Shown: piece after piece, positions 51,509 to 60,526 of the stretch
Numbering within the stretch: the first letter of the stretch is position 1
How the letters are laid out: the number at the start of each line of letters is the position of its first letter
Origin: Palsa-1392 sp051003355
GTDB lineage: Bacteria > Verrucomicrobiota > Verrucomicrobiia > Chthoniobacterales > UBA10450
DNA: 64,000 bases
Reading direction: 5' to 3'
NCBI GenBank assembly: GCA_051003355.1
Contig: JBPCLK010000050.1
Coordinates: forward strand, 4,185-68,184
The notes under the pieces: model-generated
Told to the model about the DNA's origin: nothing
Database searches by the model: none
What the model saw: the letters and a program-made list of their open reading frames with translations, nothing else
Program-made: the position numbers and the translations under genes

Positions 51509-52195
51509 ATGATCTCAAAACATATTCTCGGCACCTTCGATGAAGCGCTCAGCACGTTGCGCAATAACGTTCTGATGATGGCCAGCCTGACCGAGCGCAG
51601 CCTCGACAGCGCGCTCAATGGTCTCATGCAACGCGACGACGATCTCTGCGCGACTTCCATCGCGGATGATGAGGAGATCGATCAATTAGAGAAGCAGGTC
51701 GACAAGGACGGCATCGATTTGCTGCTCCGCTTTCAGCCGGTCGCGTCCGATCTGCGTCGCGTTGTTTCGGCGATGAAACTTTGTTCTAACCTCGAGCGTA
51801 TGGCCGACCAGGCCGTCAACATCGCGCGGAAAGCGCGCAAGCTCAACCGCCACCCGGCTTTACCCGAACTCGATTTGATCGGCCCCATGCGCGAGCATGC
51901 GATGAAAATGTTCAGGGACAGCGTGGATGCCTTCGTGCACGAAAATGTCGAGCTGGCACGAGGACTGAAGGCACGCGATAAGGCGCTTGATGAGATGAAT
52001 TCCAACGCTAGCCGGCGTTTCATCGAACGGATGGCGCAGGATCCCGAGCAGTTGCGTGGTTATCTCAATCTCATGTTCATCGCGCGACATCTCGAGCGGG
52101 TGGGGGATCATGCGACCAATATCGCGGAGGACGCCGTCTATGCGGCGGCGGCCGAGGACATCCGACACCAGCATTTTGCCGTGACCGATCGTTAG
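51509..52195 (+). CDS. phoU: Phosphate signalling protein PhoU
   Basis: This 228-residue all-helical protein has two PhoU repeats, each with the metal-binding pattern (RRVVSAMKLCSNLERMADQAVNIA and MFIARHLERVGDHATNIAEDAVY). PhoU connects Pst transport to PhoR activity. It starts 12 bases after pstB. Its stop TAG falls in CGTTAGGT, a one-mismatch version of the octamer. Confidence 0.95.
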   Translation: MISKHILGTFDEALSTLRNNVLMMASLTERSLDSALNGLMQRDDDLCATSIADDEEIDQLEKQVDKDGIDLLLRFQPVASDLRRVVSAMKLCSNLERMADQAVNIARKARKLNRHPALPELDLIGPMREHAMKMFRDSVDAFVHENVELARGLKARDKALDEMNSNASRRFIERMAQDPEQLRGYLNLMFIARHLERVGDHATNIAEDAVYAAAAEDIRHQHFAVTDR

Positions 52196-52282
52196 GTAAA
52201 AGCGCATCCGGATTCTTTGGGCTTGGCGAGGGGTGGGAATTGCGGTACGGCAATCGCATCACCTTTTGCCGGATTGCTGCCC

Positions 52283-52921
52283 ATGTTTTCGATCAAAAAA
52301 CTGCTTGGCCACGACGAGAAATTTTTCAACCTGCTGGAATCCAGCGCAGAACAGGCCGACCAGAGCGTGCACCATCTCGTCGCGCTCCTGGCCAAGCTCG
52401 AGCGAAAGGAATCTCCCGAAAGCCTCGAGGAATTTGTCTCCAGTCGGCGCAAGGATAAAGAAATCACCCAGGAGCTGACCGAGCAGCTCTGCACGACCTT
52501 CATCACTCCGTTCGAGCGCGAAGACATCCAGTCGCTCGCTACAGCGCTCTATAAGATTCCAAAGACGGTGGCAAAGATTGGCGAACGCATTCTGATCTGC
52601 CCGGACGATCTGCACGGCCACAATTTCGCAATTCATCTCGAATTGCTCGACCAAGCCGCCGAAGCCGTTGTCGCAATGGTGAAAGAGCTGCGCCACGGCA
52701 CCGACTCCGCCACCGCGCGTGAGAAAAACGACCGCCTGCAATCGATCGAAGGCAAAGCGGACAAGCTGGAGCTCGACCTCCTGCGCGATCTCTACCACGG
52801 CAGCTACGAGGCCCGGCAGATTATCTTCCTGCGCGACCTCTACGAGCTTTTGGAAAAGGTCATCGATCGCTGTCGCGACGCGGGCAACATCATTCTCCAG
52901 ATCGTCCTCAAGTATTCCTGA
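52283..52921 (+). CDS. DUF47/PhoU-like Pit accessory protein
   Basis: This 212-residue helical protein has FNLLESSAEQADQSVHHLVALL near the start and DDLHGHNFAIHLELLDQAAEAVVAMV in the middle. DUF47 proteins sit next to Pit transporters and are thought to regulate low-affinity phosphate uptake. ATG 52283 (MFSIKKLLGHDEKFF) begins the conserved part; a more upstream in-frame start is not supported. Pit follows after 22 bases. Confidence 0.88.
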   Translation: MFSIKKLLGHDEKFFNLLESSAEQADQSVHHLVALLAKLERKESPESLEEFVSSRRKDKEITQELTEQLCTTFITPFEREDIQSLATALYKIPKTVAKIGERILICPDDLHGHNFAIHLELLDQAAEAVVAMVKELRHGTDSATAREKNDRLQSIEGKADKLELDLLRDLYHGSYEARQIIFLRDLYELLEKVIDRCRDAGNIILQIVLKYS

Positions 52922-52943
52922 AAGGCGCCTGGCGCCGGCTCGC

Positions 52944-53978
52944 ATGATTCTGTTTATCCTCGTCGTCATCGCGGCGATCGCCTTTGAGTACATCAACGGT
53001 TTTCACGACGCGGCCAACGCTATCGCCACCGTTGTCTCAACCAAGGTGATGACGCCGCGCCAAGCGATCGCGATGGCCGCTTTCTTTAACCTCACTGGCG
53101 CTCTCACCGGCACGGCGGTCGCTTCCACGATCGGGAAAGGGATCGTCGATCTCCATGTCGTCACCATGCCTACGATCCTGTGCGCATTGATCGGCGCGAT
53201 CGTCTGGAACCTGATTACCTGGATGCTCGGCCTGCCTTCAAGCTCGAGTCACGCCTTGATTGGCGGCCTCTGTGGTGCGGCCATCGCCTCGGCCAAGGGA
53301 GATTGGTCCGTTCTGAAATGGCAGACCGGCCTCATGCCAAAAGTCGTCGTGCCGATGCTCACTTCGCCCGTGATCGGCTTCCTGCTCGGCGGCCTGCTCA
53401 TGGTCCTCCTGCTCATCACCCTGCGCTCCTACACGCCACATCTGGTTCAATCCATCTTTGGCAAATTGCAGCTCGGGAGCGCCGCGTGGATGGCCCACAG
53501 CCATGGCACGAACGACGCCCAGAAGACCATGGGCATCATCGCGCTGGCACTCTACACCGGCACGACCAACGGCAAATTCGCGAATCTGCCACCCTTCCTG
53601 AGTTTCCTTCATACCCCGGAATTCAAAGTCAGCACCTGGGTGGTCGTCCTCTGCGCGACCACCATGGCGGCCGGGACCGCTGCCGGGGGCTGGCGCATTA
53701 TTCGCACGTTAGGCCACAAGATGGTGAAACTTCAGCCGGTCCACGGTTTTGCGGCCGAGACCAGCGCCGCCATTATCATCCAGGTCGCCAGCTCCTGGGG
53801 CATTCCGCTTTCCACCACCCACGTCATCTCCACCTCGATCATGGGCGTGGGCGCGGTCAAACGCTTCAGCGGCGTCAAGTGGACCGTTGTGAAGCGGATC
53901 GTCTGGGCGTGGGTCTTCACCCTGCCCGCGACCGGTCTCATCGGCTACATCCTGGCTCGCGCCGCGCTCGCCTTTTAA
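52944..53978 (+). CDS. pit: Low-affinity inorganic phosphate transporter (Pit)
   Basis: This 344-residue inner-membrane protein with about ten helices carries both PiT signatures: FEYINGFHDAANAIATVVSTKVMTPRQA near the N-terminus and AHSHGTNDAQKTMGIIAL in the second half, plus GLPSSSSHALIGGLCG and STTHVISTSIMGVGAVKR. It transports metal-phosphate with protons. ATG 52944 is preceded by a short GC-rich hairpin rather than a strong ribosome binding site, so coupling with the DUF47 gene is likely. Confidence 0.95.
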   Translation: MILFILVVIAAIAFEYINGFHDAANAIATVVSTKVMTPRQAIAMAAFFNLTGALTGTAVASTIGKGIVDLHVVTMPTILCALIGAIVWNLITWMLGLPSSSSHALIGGLCGAAIASAKGDWSVLKWQTGLMPKVVVPMLTSPVIGFLLGGLLMVLLLITLRSYTPHLVQSIFGKLQLGSAAWMAHSHGTNDAQKTMGIIALALYTGTTNGKFANLPPFLSFLHTPEFKVSTWVVVLCATTMAAGTAAGGWRIIRTLGHKMVKLQPVHGFAAETSAAIIIQVASSWGIPLSTTHVISTSIMGVGAVKRFSGVKWTVVKRIVWAWVFTLPATGLIGYILARAALAF

Positions 53979-54001
53979 GCACAGAGCGCCGATCGTGGCG
54001 C

Positions 54002-54457
54002 ATGCGCCTTTATTTCTTGCGACATGGTGAGGCCGATTGGCCGGAATGGGAGGGTGACGACGACGATCGTCCTCTCACGAAGTCCGGTCGCAAAGAGATG
54101 CGCCAAGTGGGCGAATTACTCGCCCGACTCAAAACCAAAATCGATGTCGTCCTGACCAGCCCGCTCCCGCGCGCCTGCCAGACCGCCGACATCGCAGCCG
54201 AGCATCTTAAGGTGCGAGTGCACGAGGAAAGCTTGCTTGCGCCCGGCTTCAGCTTCGCGAATTTGGCCACCATCCGGCGCAAATATCCTCAGCAAGTCCT
54301 TATGCTAGTAGGCCATGAGCCTGATTTCTCGGCGGTGGCCGCGGCCCTCACGGGTGGCGAGCTGAAGTTTGCCAAGGCTGGCGTCGCCCTATTCGAACTG
54401 GCCGGCCGCAAGGGAAAACTGCTCTGGCTTTTCCCGCCGAAAATAGTGAAAAATTAG
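54002..54457 (+). CDS. sixA: Phosphohistidine phosphatase SixA
   Basis: This 151-residue histidine phosphatase has the RHG motif at the start (LYFLRHGEAD) and the second catalytic histidine in VGHEPDFS. SixA dephosphorylates HPt histidines or, in E. coli, NPr of the PTS-Ntr. Here it sits 23 bases after pit in a phosphate context. The short length and MRLYFLRHG start identify it. Confidence 0.9.
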   Translation: MRLYFLRHGEADWPEWEGDDDDRPLTKSGRKEMRQVGELLARLKTKIDVVLTSPLPRACQTADIAAEHLKVRVHEESLLAPGFSFANLATIRRKYPQQVLMLVGHEPDFSAVAAALTGGELKFAKAGVALFELAGRKGKLLWLFPPKIVKN

Positions 54458-54508
54458 ATTTCCCGTCGCGATCCTTTAATAGAGTTGACGGTCAAGGGCA
54501 GCTTCCCT

Positions 54509-55969
54509 ATGACCCGGGCCATGTCGCGATTCCAAACTGTTCGTTGGGCACTCTGCGGTCTCTTCATTTTTTCCCTCAGCGCCTCGTTCTTGAGCGCAGA
54601 TTCAACCGAATCTGCAGCCGCAAGATTGGAGAAACTGGAGAGAGCGGTGCGTCAGCTCGAGGAGCGCAATCAAGAACTGGAAGGCGAAGTGCGGCAGCTC
54701 AAGCAGCGCGATCCTTTCGCCCAAACCCTTCCCTCAAAACAAAAAAACGTTACGCCCGGCAATGATAACAAAGCGGTATTTTCCGCGCCGACTCCGCCGC
54801 CGATCAACGTCCACCCCGGAGGCTCCGAGTACAAGTTGACTCTTGGAGGGTACATCCAGGCTAACTTTGAGGGCGGCGATGTCTCCGCTTTCGAAGGACG
54901 TTTCGGCGCCACCGCGTTGAAGGACCGCTTCCGCCTTCGCCGCGCTCGGATCAGCCTGACGGGAGACTTTGCGGAGCAATTTGATTTTAAGGTCGAGGGC
55001 GACTTCGAGCAGAGCGACGGCGCGATCACTGCGTTGAAGTCAATCAACCCCACGACGGGAGCCACTACGACCGTGAGTAACTCCAGCCGAGTCGAGTTCT
55101 CGGGAACAGACATCTTCATTAACTGGCACGGAATCCCAGAAGCCAATATCAAGGTCGGTCAATACAAAGCGCCCTTCAGTCTTGAGACACTGACACCGGA
55201 CAGTCTCATCTATACGATCGAGCGTAGTCTGCCGACCGGGGCGATCTCACCCGAGCGGCAGGTCGGCGTCATGATCTGGGGCAAGCCGCTCACCAACGTC
55301 GCTCCGGAAGCGAAGGAGTTTGTGACTTATTACGGCGGCGTCTTTAACGGCAACGGCCGAAACGTCAATAACAATAACAATAACGAGTTTATGTATGTCG
55401 GTCGCCTTGAGTTGCTCCCCTTTAAGGGCCATCTCATGGGCGTCGAATCACAGTTGAGACTTGGGGCCGACTATTTCCACGCGCGCGATGAGGCTGGGAC
55501 CAACATTTCACCGGCCTTGAACCTGAAGGTCAATTCCGACGGGTCCCTCAGTTCTTTCACTCTCACCAGTGCCGACGAGCGCGATGCCTTTAGCTTCGAC
55601 GCCGCGCTGAAGGTCGGACCTTTTGAGCTCATCGGCGAATACTTTGAGGAGCACGTTAACGGCCGCGCCGTGGGCGACATCGCAGCCATACCTGACTTCA
55701 TTGCTACCGGCTGGTATCTCCAAGGAAGCTACTTCGTCATCCCCAAGAAACTGCAGGCAGTCATCAAGTTTGAGCACCTTAGCCCCGGGCAGATTGCCAA
55801 TGACGGCATTCAGTCCATCATTGGCGGCCTTAACTACTACATCCACGGCGATAACGTCAAAGTCATGGCCGACTATATCCACACCTGGTCCGATTTTCGG
55901 GAAGCCCACCCCGAATTTGGTGATGATCAATTCGACGAGATTATTCTCCGCCTCCAGGTCGTCTTCTAG
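54509..55969 (+). CDS. OprP/OprO-type phosphate porin
   Basis: This outer-membrane protein of about 486 residues has a signal peptide (VRWALCGLFIFSLSASFLSA). A short coiled coil follows (LEKLERAVRQLEERNQELEGEVRQLKQ, residues about 38-65, in part), then a Gly/Pro linker and a 16-strand-type barrel (YKLTLGGYIQANFEGGD, RFRLRRARISLTGDFAEQFDFKVEGDFEQ) ending in LRLQVVF. This is the porin O/P family for phosphate or polyphosphate. Starts at ATG 54509 or 54521 are possible. No Pho box is visible before it. Confidence 0.88.
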   Translation: MTRAMSRFQTVRWALCGLFIFSLSASFLSADSTESAAARLEKLERAVRQLEERNQELEGEVRQLKQRDPFAQTLPSKQKNVTPGNDNKAVFSAPTPPPINVHPGGSEYKLTLGGYIQANFEGGDVSAFEGRFGATALKDRFRLRRARISLTGDFAEQFDFKVEGDFEQSDGAITALKSINPTTGATTTVSNSSRVEFSGTDIFINWHGIPEANIKVGQYKAPFSLETLTPDSLIYTIERSLPTGAISPERQVGVMIWGKPLTNVAPEAKEFVTYYGGVFNGNGRNVNNNNNNEFMYVGRLELLPFKGHLMGVESQLRLGADYFHARDEAGTNISPALNLKVNSDGSLSSFTLTSADERDAFSFDAALKVGPFELIGEYFEEHVNGRAVGDIAAIPDFIATGWYLQGSYFVIPKKLQAVIKFEHLSPGQIANDGIQSIIGGLNYYIHGDNVKVMADYIHTWSDFREAHPEFGDDQFDEIILRLQVVF

Positions 55970-56239
55970 GTTGGATGACCGGGCATGATTCCTGCCCTGC
56001 TTTTCCCCGTCGCGGCACTTGCGTGGTCCAGACCGTCATCTGGACGACGCACACCTTAGCCGGTGCGATGAGATTATGCCTCGCGGATCTGACACGAGCT
56101 ACCCGCCGCCACGTGTCTGTATATCCAGACGGTCGAGGGCGAATCCCTTCCGCTACCTAGTCTCCGTCGGAAAAGCGAACGCCCCAGTTCTCGCCAGACC
56201 TGGGGCGTCGCTGCACCATCACCAATGTGACCGCTGAAA
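55970..56239. other. Convergent intergenic region with two hairpins
   Basis: The region contains a 7-bp perfect hairpin (GTCCAGA/TCTGGAC, 56026-56045) and a 9-bp hairpin (ACGCCCCAG/CTGGGGCGT, 56179-56208). No gene is visible. The second probably serves as a terminator for both converging genes. Confidence 0.5.
56179..56208. terminator. Putative bidirectional terminator hairpin
   Basis: A 9-bp perfect stem (ACGCCCCAG with CTGGGGCGT) encloses a 12-base loop, 31 bases from the stop of the minus-strand phosphatase and about 210 bases after the porin. There is no T tract, so Rho-independent activity is uncertain. Confidence 0.45.
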
Positions 56240-57790
56240 CTATTGCGCGTTGTTTTTTTTGCCGGACCGCTGGGTCATAACCTCGTAGAGGTTATTTTCA
56301 CCATGCTGCTCGGTGAAAAACAGATGGCCGGTCCGCGGATTCGGCAGGCGCGTGCCGACCAGGCCGGCCTCGCTGCTGTCACCGTCCGAGAAATGTAGCC
56401 CGGTCGGCTCGTTATCCTCATCGGTCGCCATCCGATCCTGCCCCAGAGCCACGAAGCGCTCGGGATGACTCGCGTTGTTCACGTCATACGCCCAAATGGA
56501 ATCGAGCTTGTCGAGCTGGTCATGCAAGGTATCGCCGCGGTCTTCGGCAGCAAGCAGCGTCGTGCCGCTGGCAAAGGTCAGGTTATCGAAACTCGAATGA
56601 TCCGCGTCGCAAAGAACGATGATACCAATGCGGCCGCTTTCTCCACTGCCGTTAAAGCTCACTCGGAAGATACCGCCCCAAGCGCCGCGCGCGGCGAGCT
56701 CAGGGTCATTTCCAGCGTTAGCATCGGTGTCGCCAGTGATATCGAAGTAGAACGTGCGGAAACCGGAGCCAGGTTGGAATTGCGCATTCTCAGGCCGCTT
56801 GAACGGAGTCGCGCCGGCGGCTTTGGCCGCGGCATTGGCGTCAAATGCCTCAGTGCCATCGACGGCGGTGTCATGCACAGTCACCCAGCTCACTGGGTAG
56901 GTGGTTCCGACCGTGTGTAGCCTCAACTGGTTAGTGGAAAGCGTATCACCTTCCGGGTGGAAGATGACCGGCTCTCCGCCGATCCTGACTTGTAACGCCT
57001 GCAGCTTGCCTTGGGTCAGGTCCGCCTGGTTGGCCGGCACAAAGCGATACACAAACGAGTTAGGATTCTTAGCAAAGCCAAACAACGCGCCGCCCGCATC
57101 TTCTACAATGAGGAGATTACCTTGATTGTCGGGGTGAATCCCTTCGTAGCCACCTTGACCCATGCTCCCGTAAAGGAGGCGCAGCCCGCTGTTGGTCGCT
57201 TCATCATAATCGCCCGAAAGCTCGATCACGCCACCGGTAGTACCTCGCTCTTGGGTGAAAAGCAGCGTTTTCGAAAAAGGATCCCAGCACGATCCATCGA
57301 TGCTGTTGAAATGGGTCAAACCGTCCTCACCAGGAGGAGTGAGCAGAGTCACGCGATGATCGGGATTTGAGACATCCAGATTGATGCGAGTGACATAGGC
57401 CAGGTCACTGCTGTTCTCATGGCCTTGGAAGAGGAAGTGGCGCCCATAATCATAACCTTCGGTCGGGCCGCCAGGATTGTGATCGAGCACCAGATAGGTG
57501 TTCTCGTCTGGCTCCGTGCGGGTCACCCCGTCAGCGAGGTAACCGAAACGGAGGATTGGATCGGCCGGATTCTCCAGCAGATCGAGACCCTGCTCTTGCA
57601 GGTCGAGAGAGAAGCCGGGTGAAATGATGGTATCCGTCACAACAACCGGATTTGCATCCGGCACGCCTGTCACTGGGTGTCCAAGGACCGTGATAGGACC
57701 GGCCCACACCGGCGTGGCCAGCGCGGCGCCAGCCACTACAGCCGCAAGTGCTGCTTTTCTGGGAAAACTGAAGAAGGCTACATTAATCAT
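56240..57790 (-). CDS. PhoX-like (DUF839) secreted phosphatase
   Basis: This 516-residue protein has an N-terminal signal sequence (KAALAAVVAGAALATPVWA). The rest is a beta-propeller of the DUF839/PhoX class, with GHENSSDLAYVTRI, HFNSIDGSCWDPFSKTLLFTQERGTTGGVIEL, GQGGYEGIHPDNQGNLLIVED and CDADHSSFDNLTF. PhoX enzymes are calcium/iron phosphatases induced by phosphate starvation. Gene order among pst/pho genes and a Pho-box-like repeat 100-130 bases upstream fit this. No twin-arginine pair is obvious in the signal, unlike typical PhoX. Confidence 0.78.
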   Translation of the reverse strand: MINVAFFSFPRKAALAAVVAGAALATPVWAGPITVLGHPVTGVPDANPVVVTDTIISPGFSLDLQEQGLDLLENPADPILRFGYLADGVTRTEPDENTYLVLDHNPGGPTEGYDYGRHFLFQGHENSSDLAYVTRINLDVSNPDHRVTLLTPPGEDGLTHFNSIDGSCWDPFSKTLLFTQERGTTGGVIELSGDYDEATNSGLRLLYGSMGQGGYEGIHPDNQGNLLIVEDAGGALFGFAKNPNSFVYRFVPANQADLTQGKLQALQVRIGGEPVIFHPEGDTLSTNQLRLHTVGTTYPVSWVTVHDTAVDGTEAFDANAAAKAAGATPFKRPENAQFQPGSGFRTFYFDITGDTDANAGNDPELAARGAWGGIFRVSFNGSGESGRIGIIVLCDADHSSFDNLTFASGTTLLAAEDRGDTLHDQLDKLDSIWAYDVNNASHPERFVALGQDRMATDEDNEPTGLHFSDGDSSEAGLVGTRLPNPRTGHLFFTEQHGENNLYEVMTQRSGKKNNAQ

Positions 57791-57888
57791 ACGTTGAGGA
57801 TTTTCTTTTTGATTGTCTGGTTCTTTTGGTTTAATCGCGGCGGGAATGCCGCTTTGCAGGAATCATGGAGCCCGTTTGTGACGCAGGG

Positions 57889-57917
57889 GTGGAGAGCCGG
57901 TGACAATTCTGTGAAAT
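57889..57917 (-). promoter_or_regulatory. Candidate Pho box upstream of the PhoX-like gene
   Basis: On the minus strand, ATTTCAC, TTGTCAC and TCTCCAC follow each other with exact 4-base spacers, giving an 11-base period like PhoB-binding direct repeats (CTGTCAT-N4). It ends about 99 bases before the start codon. Confidence 0.55.
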
Positions 57918-57979
57918 CAAATCCCGGACGGAAACAGGCGTCCGAAGCGAGGGCTGAGAGCCACGGCAATAAACAAACG

Positions 57980-58005
57980 GCCCGTCAGGATTTCTCCTGA
58001 CGGGC
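57980..58005 (-). terminator. Rho-independent terminator of pstS
   Basis: GCCCGTCAGGA and TCCTGACGGGC form a perfect 11-bp stem with a 4-base loop, 23 bases beyond the pstS stop on the minus strand. It is followed in that direction by CGTTTGTTTATTG, a T-rich tail. Confidence 0.88.
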
Positions 58006-58028
58006 TGCTCAAACCTAACTACTTGAAG

Positions 58029-58841
58029 TTACTTTACGGGCACAAAGCCCACTTGGAGGACAATCTTTTGTCCAGCAGGGCTGAGTGTGAAGTCGACAAA
58101 TTGCTTCGCTACGCCGGTTGCCTCACCATTTGTGTAATAAAATGTCGGCCGAGCATACGGATAGCTCTTGGCCTGCACGCTTTTCACCGAGGGAAGCGCA
58201 CCGTCGATCGACGCGATCTTGATTCCGCCCGCTTTGGTGTAGGCGAGACCGACATAACCGACTCCATTTGGATTCTTACCGACTTCCGAGGCGATCTGCT
58301 CGTTACCCGCCATCTTCTGACCGCTCGGCGCATAGTCACGCTTCTTCATGGCCAATTCCTTGAACTCGGAATAGGTGCCTGAAGAGGTGTTACGCGTATA
58401 GAGCGAGATAGGGCCAGGATTTCCGCCCACTGCGCTCCAGTCAGTCACATCGCCGGTGAAGATCTGCTCCACCTGCTTCTTGGTCAGTCCTTTGATCGGG
58501 TTAGCGGAATTGACAATGACCGCGATGCCGTCATGGGCGACAATGGTCGGGCTCATGTTCACTCCTTCACCGGAAGCCGCGCCGATTTCGGATGGCTTGG
58601 CGCGCCGGCTGGCCATACCAATCTGCGCCGTGCCGTCGATAATGGCAGCGATGCCGGTGGTGGAGCCTTCCGCCGCGATGTCAAAGGTGGTGCCTGGATT
58701 CTTAGCTTTGAATGATTCGGCCAACTGAGGCACTAATTTGGCTCCAAGGGTATCGGAGCCTTTGATAACTAACCGATCGGCGTGTGCCGCCGAAGTGATG
58801 ACCGCGAGGCCTAGAGTGATAAGTAGGATTCTGGTTTTCAT
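58029..58841 (-). CDS. pstS: Phosphate ABC transporter substrate-binding protein PstS
   Basis: This 270-residue periplasmic protein has a signal peptide (MKTRILLITLGLAVITSAAHA). The phosphate-binding pattern appears as KGSDTLGAKLVPQLAESF, AEGSTTGIAAIIDG, GMASRRAKPSE, AHDGIAVIVN and RNTSSGTYSEFKEL. It feeds PstCAB, which is encoded 8.5 kb away on the other strand. It follows the porin gene by 26 bases on the same strand and is thus probably cotranscribed from the porin's Pho-box promoter. Confidence 0.96.
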   Translation of the reverse strand: MKTRILLITLGLAVITSAAHADRLVIKGSDTLGAKLVPQLAESFKAKNPGTTFDIAAEGSTTGIAAIIDGTAQIGMASRRAKPSEIGAASGEGVNMSPTIVAHDGIAVIVNSANPIKGLTKKQVEQIFTGDVTDWSAVGGNPGPISLYTRNTSSGTYSEFKELAMKKRDYAPSGQKMAGNEQIASEVGKNPNGVGYVGLAYTKAGGIKIASIDGALPSVKSVQAKSYPYARPTFYYTNGEATGVAKQFVDFTLSPAGQKIVLQVGFVPVK

Positions 58842-58867
58842 AGAATGGTTGTTAGGTTAATTGCACC

Positions 58868-60361
58868 TTAAAACTTCACACTTAAGTCCGTTTGGAAGAT
58901 GCTGTATTTGCGTAATGGATTAAGGCTGAATGCGTCGCCCACGCCGCCGGTCCCGAGGCTGCGATCAGCCTGTCGTCCATAACCGTAGGTTAGGTTAAAG
59001 AAGACGGCATCGTTCAAGGCATAGCCGGCCTGGGCCACGAAGCCCTCCATGTTGACCCGGCTATCGAAAATATCGGAGTCGACCAGGTTGGGATCCAGCG
59101 CAAACTGATCAACGTGCTGGTAGAAGGCGGAGAGCTGCCAATCACGCTTGGCCTTGAGTTTGCCGGCACCAATTCCGATTTGATAAGCATAACGCTGATT
59201 TCCTTTATCTGGGTGCCCAGCCGCGGCGGCGCGTTCGTCGCCGTCAAAGTTAACCGCAAAGTCACCAAAGACCCGCATCGGGAGTTCACCAAACTTCCAG
59301 CCGAATTCGACCGGCATATCAAAGACAAGCAAGCTGTTCACGCCAGTTTGGTTAGTCGTGACGGTCGTGACAGCGCCGGTGACTGGATCAATTACCTGGA
59401 ATGTGGGATCACCCACGAAGTGAGTGGCGAATGTGTCGCCAGTACCAGTATAATTATAGAGAGTCGGAGCGAGTTGGAGATAAATGCTCTTGGTGAAGTT
59501 AATCTTTGCGCCGATCTGCCAGCCGAGGAGGAAGGCGTCCCGATTCGGTACGTTGCTGGGGGCAGGACCGACTGGGTTTTCCGGGTTGCTGTCGTCGTAA
59601 ACGAATTGACCGAAGTTCGCGAAGATATCGACCGTCATCGGGTCGGAGGGAGTGCTCTGCGAGGTGGACACCACCGGCTTCCCATCCTTGCCGTAGGACT
59701 CCACTCCGGCCGAAGAATGACCGCCGCCGAAGGAGAAGGTGTGTTTCCATTGTTCCGCCAAACCCTCTGGGTTGATGTCGCCATCCCAGGTCATCGACGT
59801 AGTGATGAAGGGATTTTGCATTTTGCCAACGGTCAAAGTGAGGTCACGCACGCCTTTGTAACCAAAATAGGCCTGCCCTACGCTGATCCGGTCGCTGTCC
59901 TTCGAGAAGGGACCGTTGACCCCGCTGTCATCACCGAAGGTGATGTTGGTAGAGCGAGGATTGGTGCTCGTCTCAAGCCGCAGACCAAAAAACCAATCGT
60001 CGACCAACGTGCCGCGGAGACCGAGGCGCAGCCGATAGCGAAAACGGTTGCGCTGGGTGTTATCTCCCGGAGTTGAAATCGTATCGGGGGCGCCAGCTTC
60101 AGCGGTCCGAATCTCGTAACGCATCCGTGCGTCGCCGTAAATCTCGATCTCCGTCAGCGGAGTGGATAGTTTTATCTTTCCGGCTGAGGTCGAGGCGCTT
60201 TCCCGAGTGAGGTCGGCTCGTACTTCTTCGGCTTCCTGATCGTTAATAAGGCCTTTCTTGACCAGTAAATCGAGCAGGGCGCCATTGTCCTGGGCTCGCG
60301 CCGCGGCACTGCCAAGCAAGAGGCTGCCGGCCGCCACGACTAACATCGTTTTCTTGAACAT
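58868..60361 (-). CDS. Putative phosphate-regulated porin
   Basis: This 497-residue protein starts at ATG 60361 (MFKKTMLVVAAGSLLLGSAAARAQ, a signal peptide), with GGAG at 60371-60374. The mature N-terminus (LLDLLVKKGLINDQEAEEVRADL) is the helical segment seen in the putative-porin family of PVC and Bacteroidota organisms. A barrel follows (IEIYGDARMRYEIRT, RYRLRLGLRGTLVDDWFFGLRLETS), ending FQTDLSVKF. A Pho box at 60479-60507 and pstS directly downstream suggest it passes phosphate. Confidence 0.82.
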   Translation of the reverse strand: MFKKTMLVVAAGSLLLGSAAARAQDNGALLDLLVKKGLINDQEAEEVRADLTRESASTSAGKIKLSTPLTEIEIYGDARMRYEIRTAEAGAPDTISTPGDNTQRNRFRYRLRLGLRGTLVDDWFFGLRLETSTNPRSTNITFGDDSGVNGPFSKDSDRISVGQAYFGYKGVRDLTLTVGKMQNPFITTSMTWDGDINPEGLAEQWKHTFSFGGGHSSAGVESYGKDGKPVVSTSQSTPSDPMTVDIFANFGQFVYDDSNPENPVGPAPSNVPNRDAFLLGWQIGAKINFTKSIYLQLAPTLYNYTGTGDTFATHFVGDPTFQVIDPVTGAVTTVTTNQTGVNSLLVFDMPVEFGWKFGELPMRVFGDFAVNFDGDERAAAAGHPDKGNQRYAYQIGIGAGKLKAKRDWQLSAFYQHVDQFALDPNLVDSDIFDSRVNMEGFVAQAGYALNDAVFFNLTYGYGRQADRSLGTGGVGDAFSLNPLRKYSIFQTDLSVKF

Positions 60362-60478
60362 GAATTGTCTCTCCGTTTTTTTGCGGCCAAAGCCGCGGGT
60401 GGTTGGTTTAGGCGCAGACGATTTCTCACCGTCTGCGGTCCGGATTTCTCCGGATGCGGGCAAGGCTAGAGAGCAATT

Positions 60479-60507
60479 GTTACAAACGTATGACGGTAAA
60501 GTAACAG
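60479..60507 (-). promoter_or_regulatory. Pho box (three direct repeats) upstream of the porin-pstS unit
   Basis: On the minus strand CTGTTAC-N4-CCGTCAT-N4-TTGTAAC gives three 7-mers spaced by exactly four bases, matching the known PhoB-binding arrangement (CTGTCAT repeated every 11 bases). It lies about 118 bases before the porin start and directly downstream of the larE stop. Confidence 0.7.
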
Positions 60508-60526
60508 TTGCGTGAAATTGGACGCC

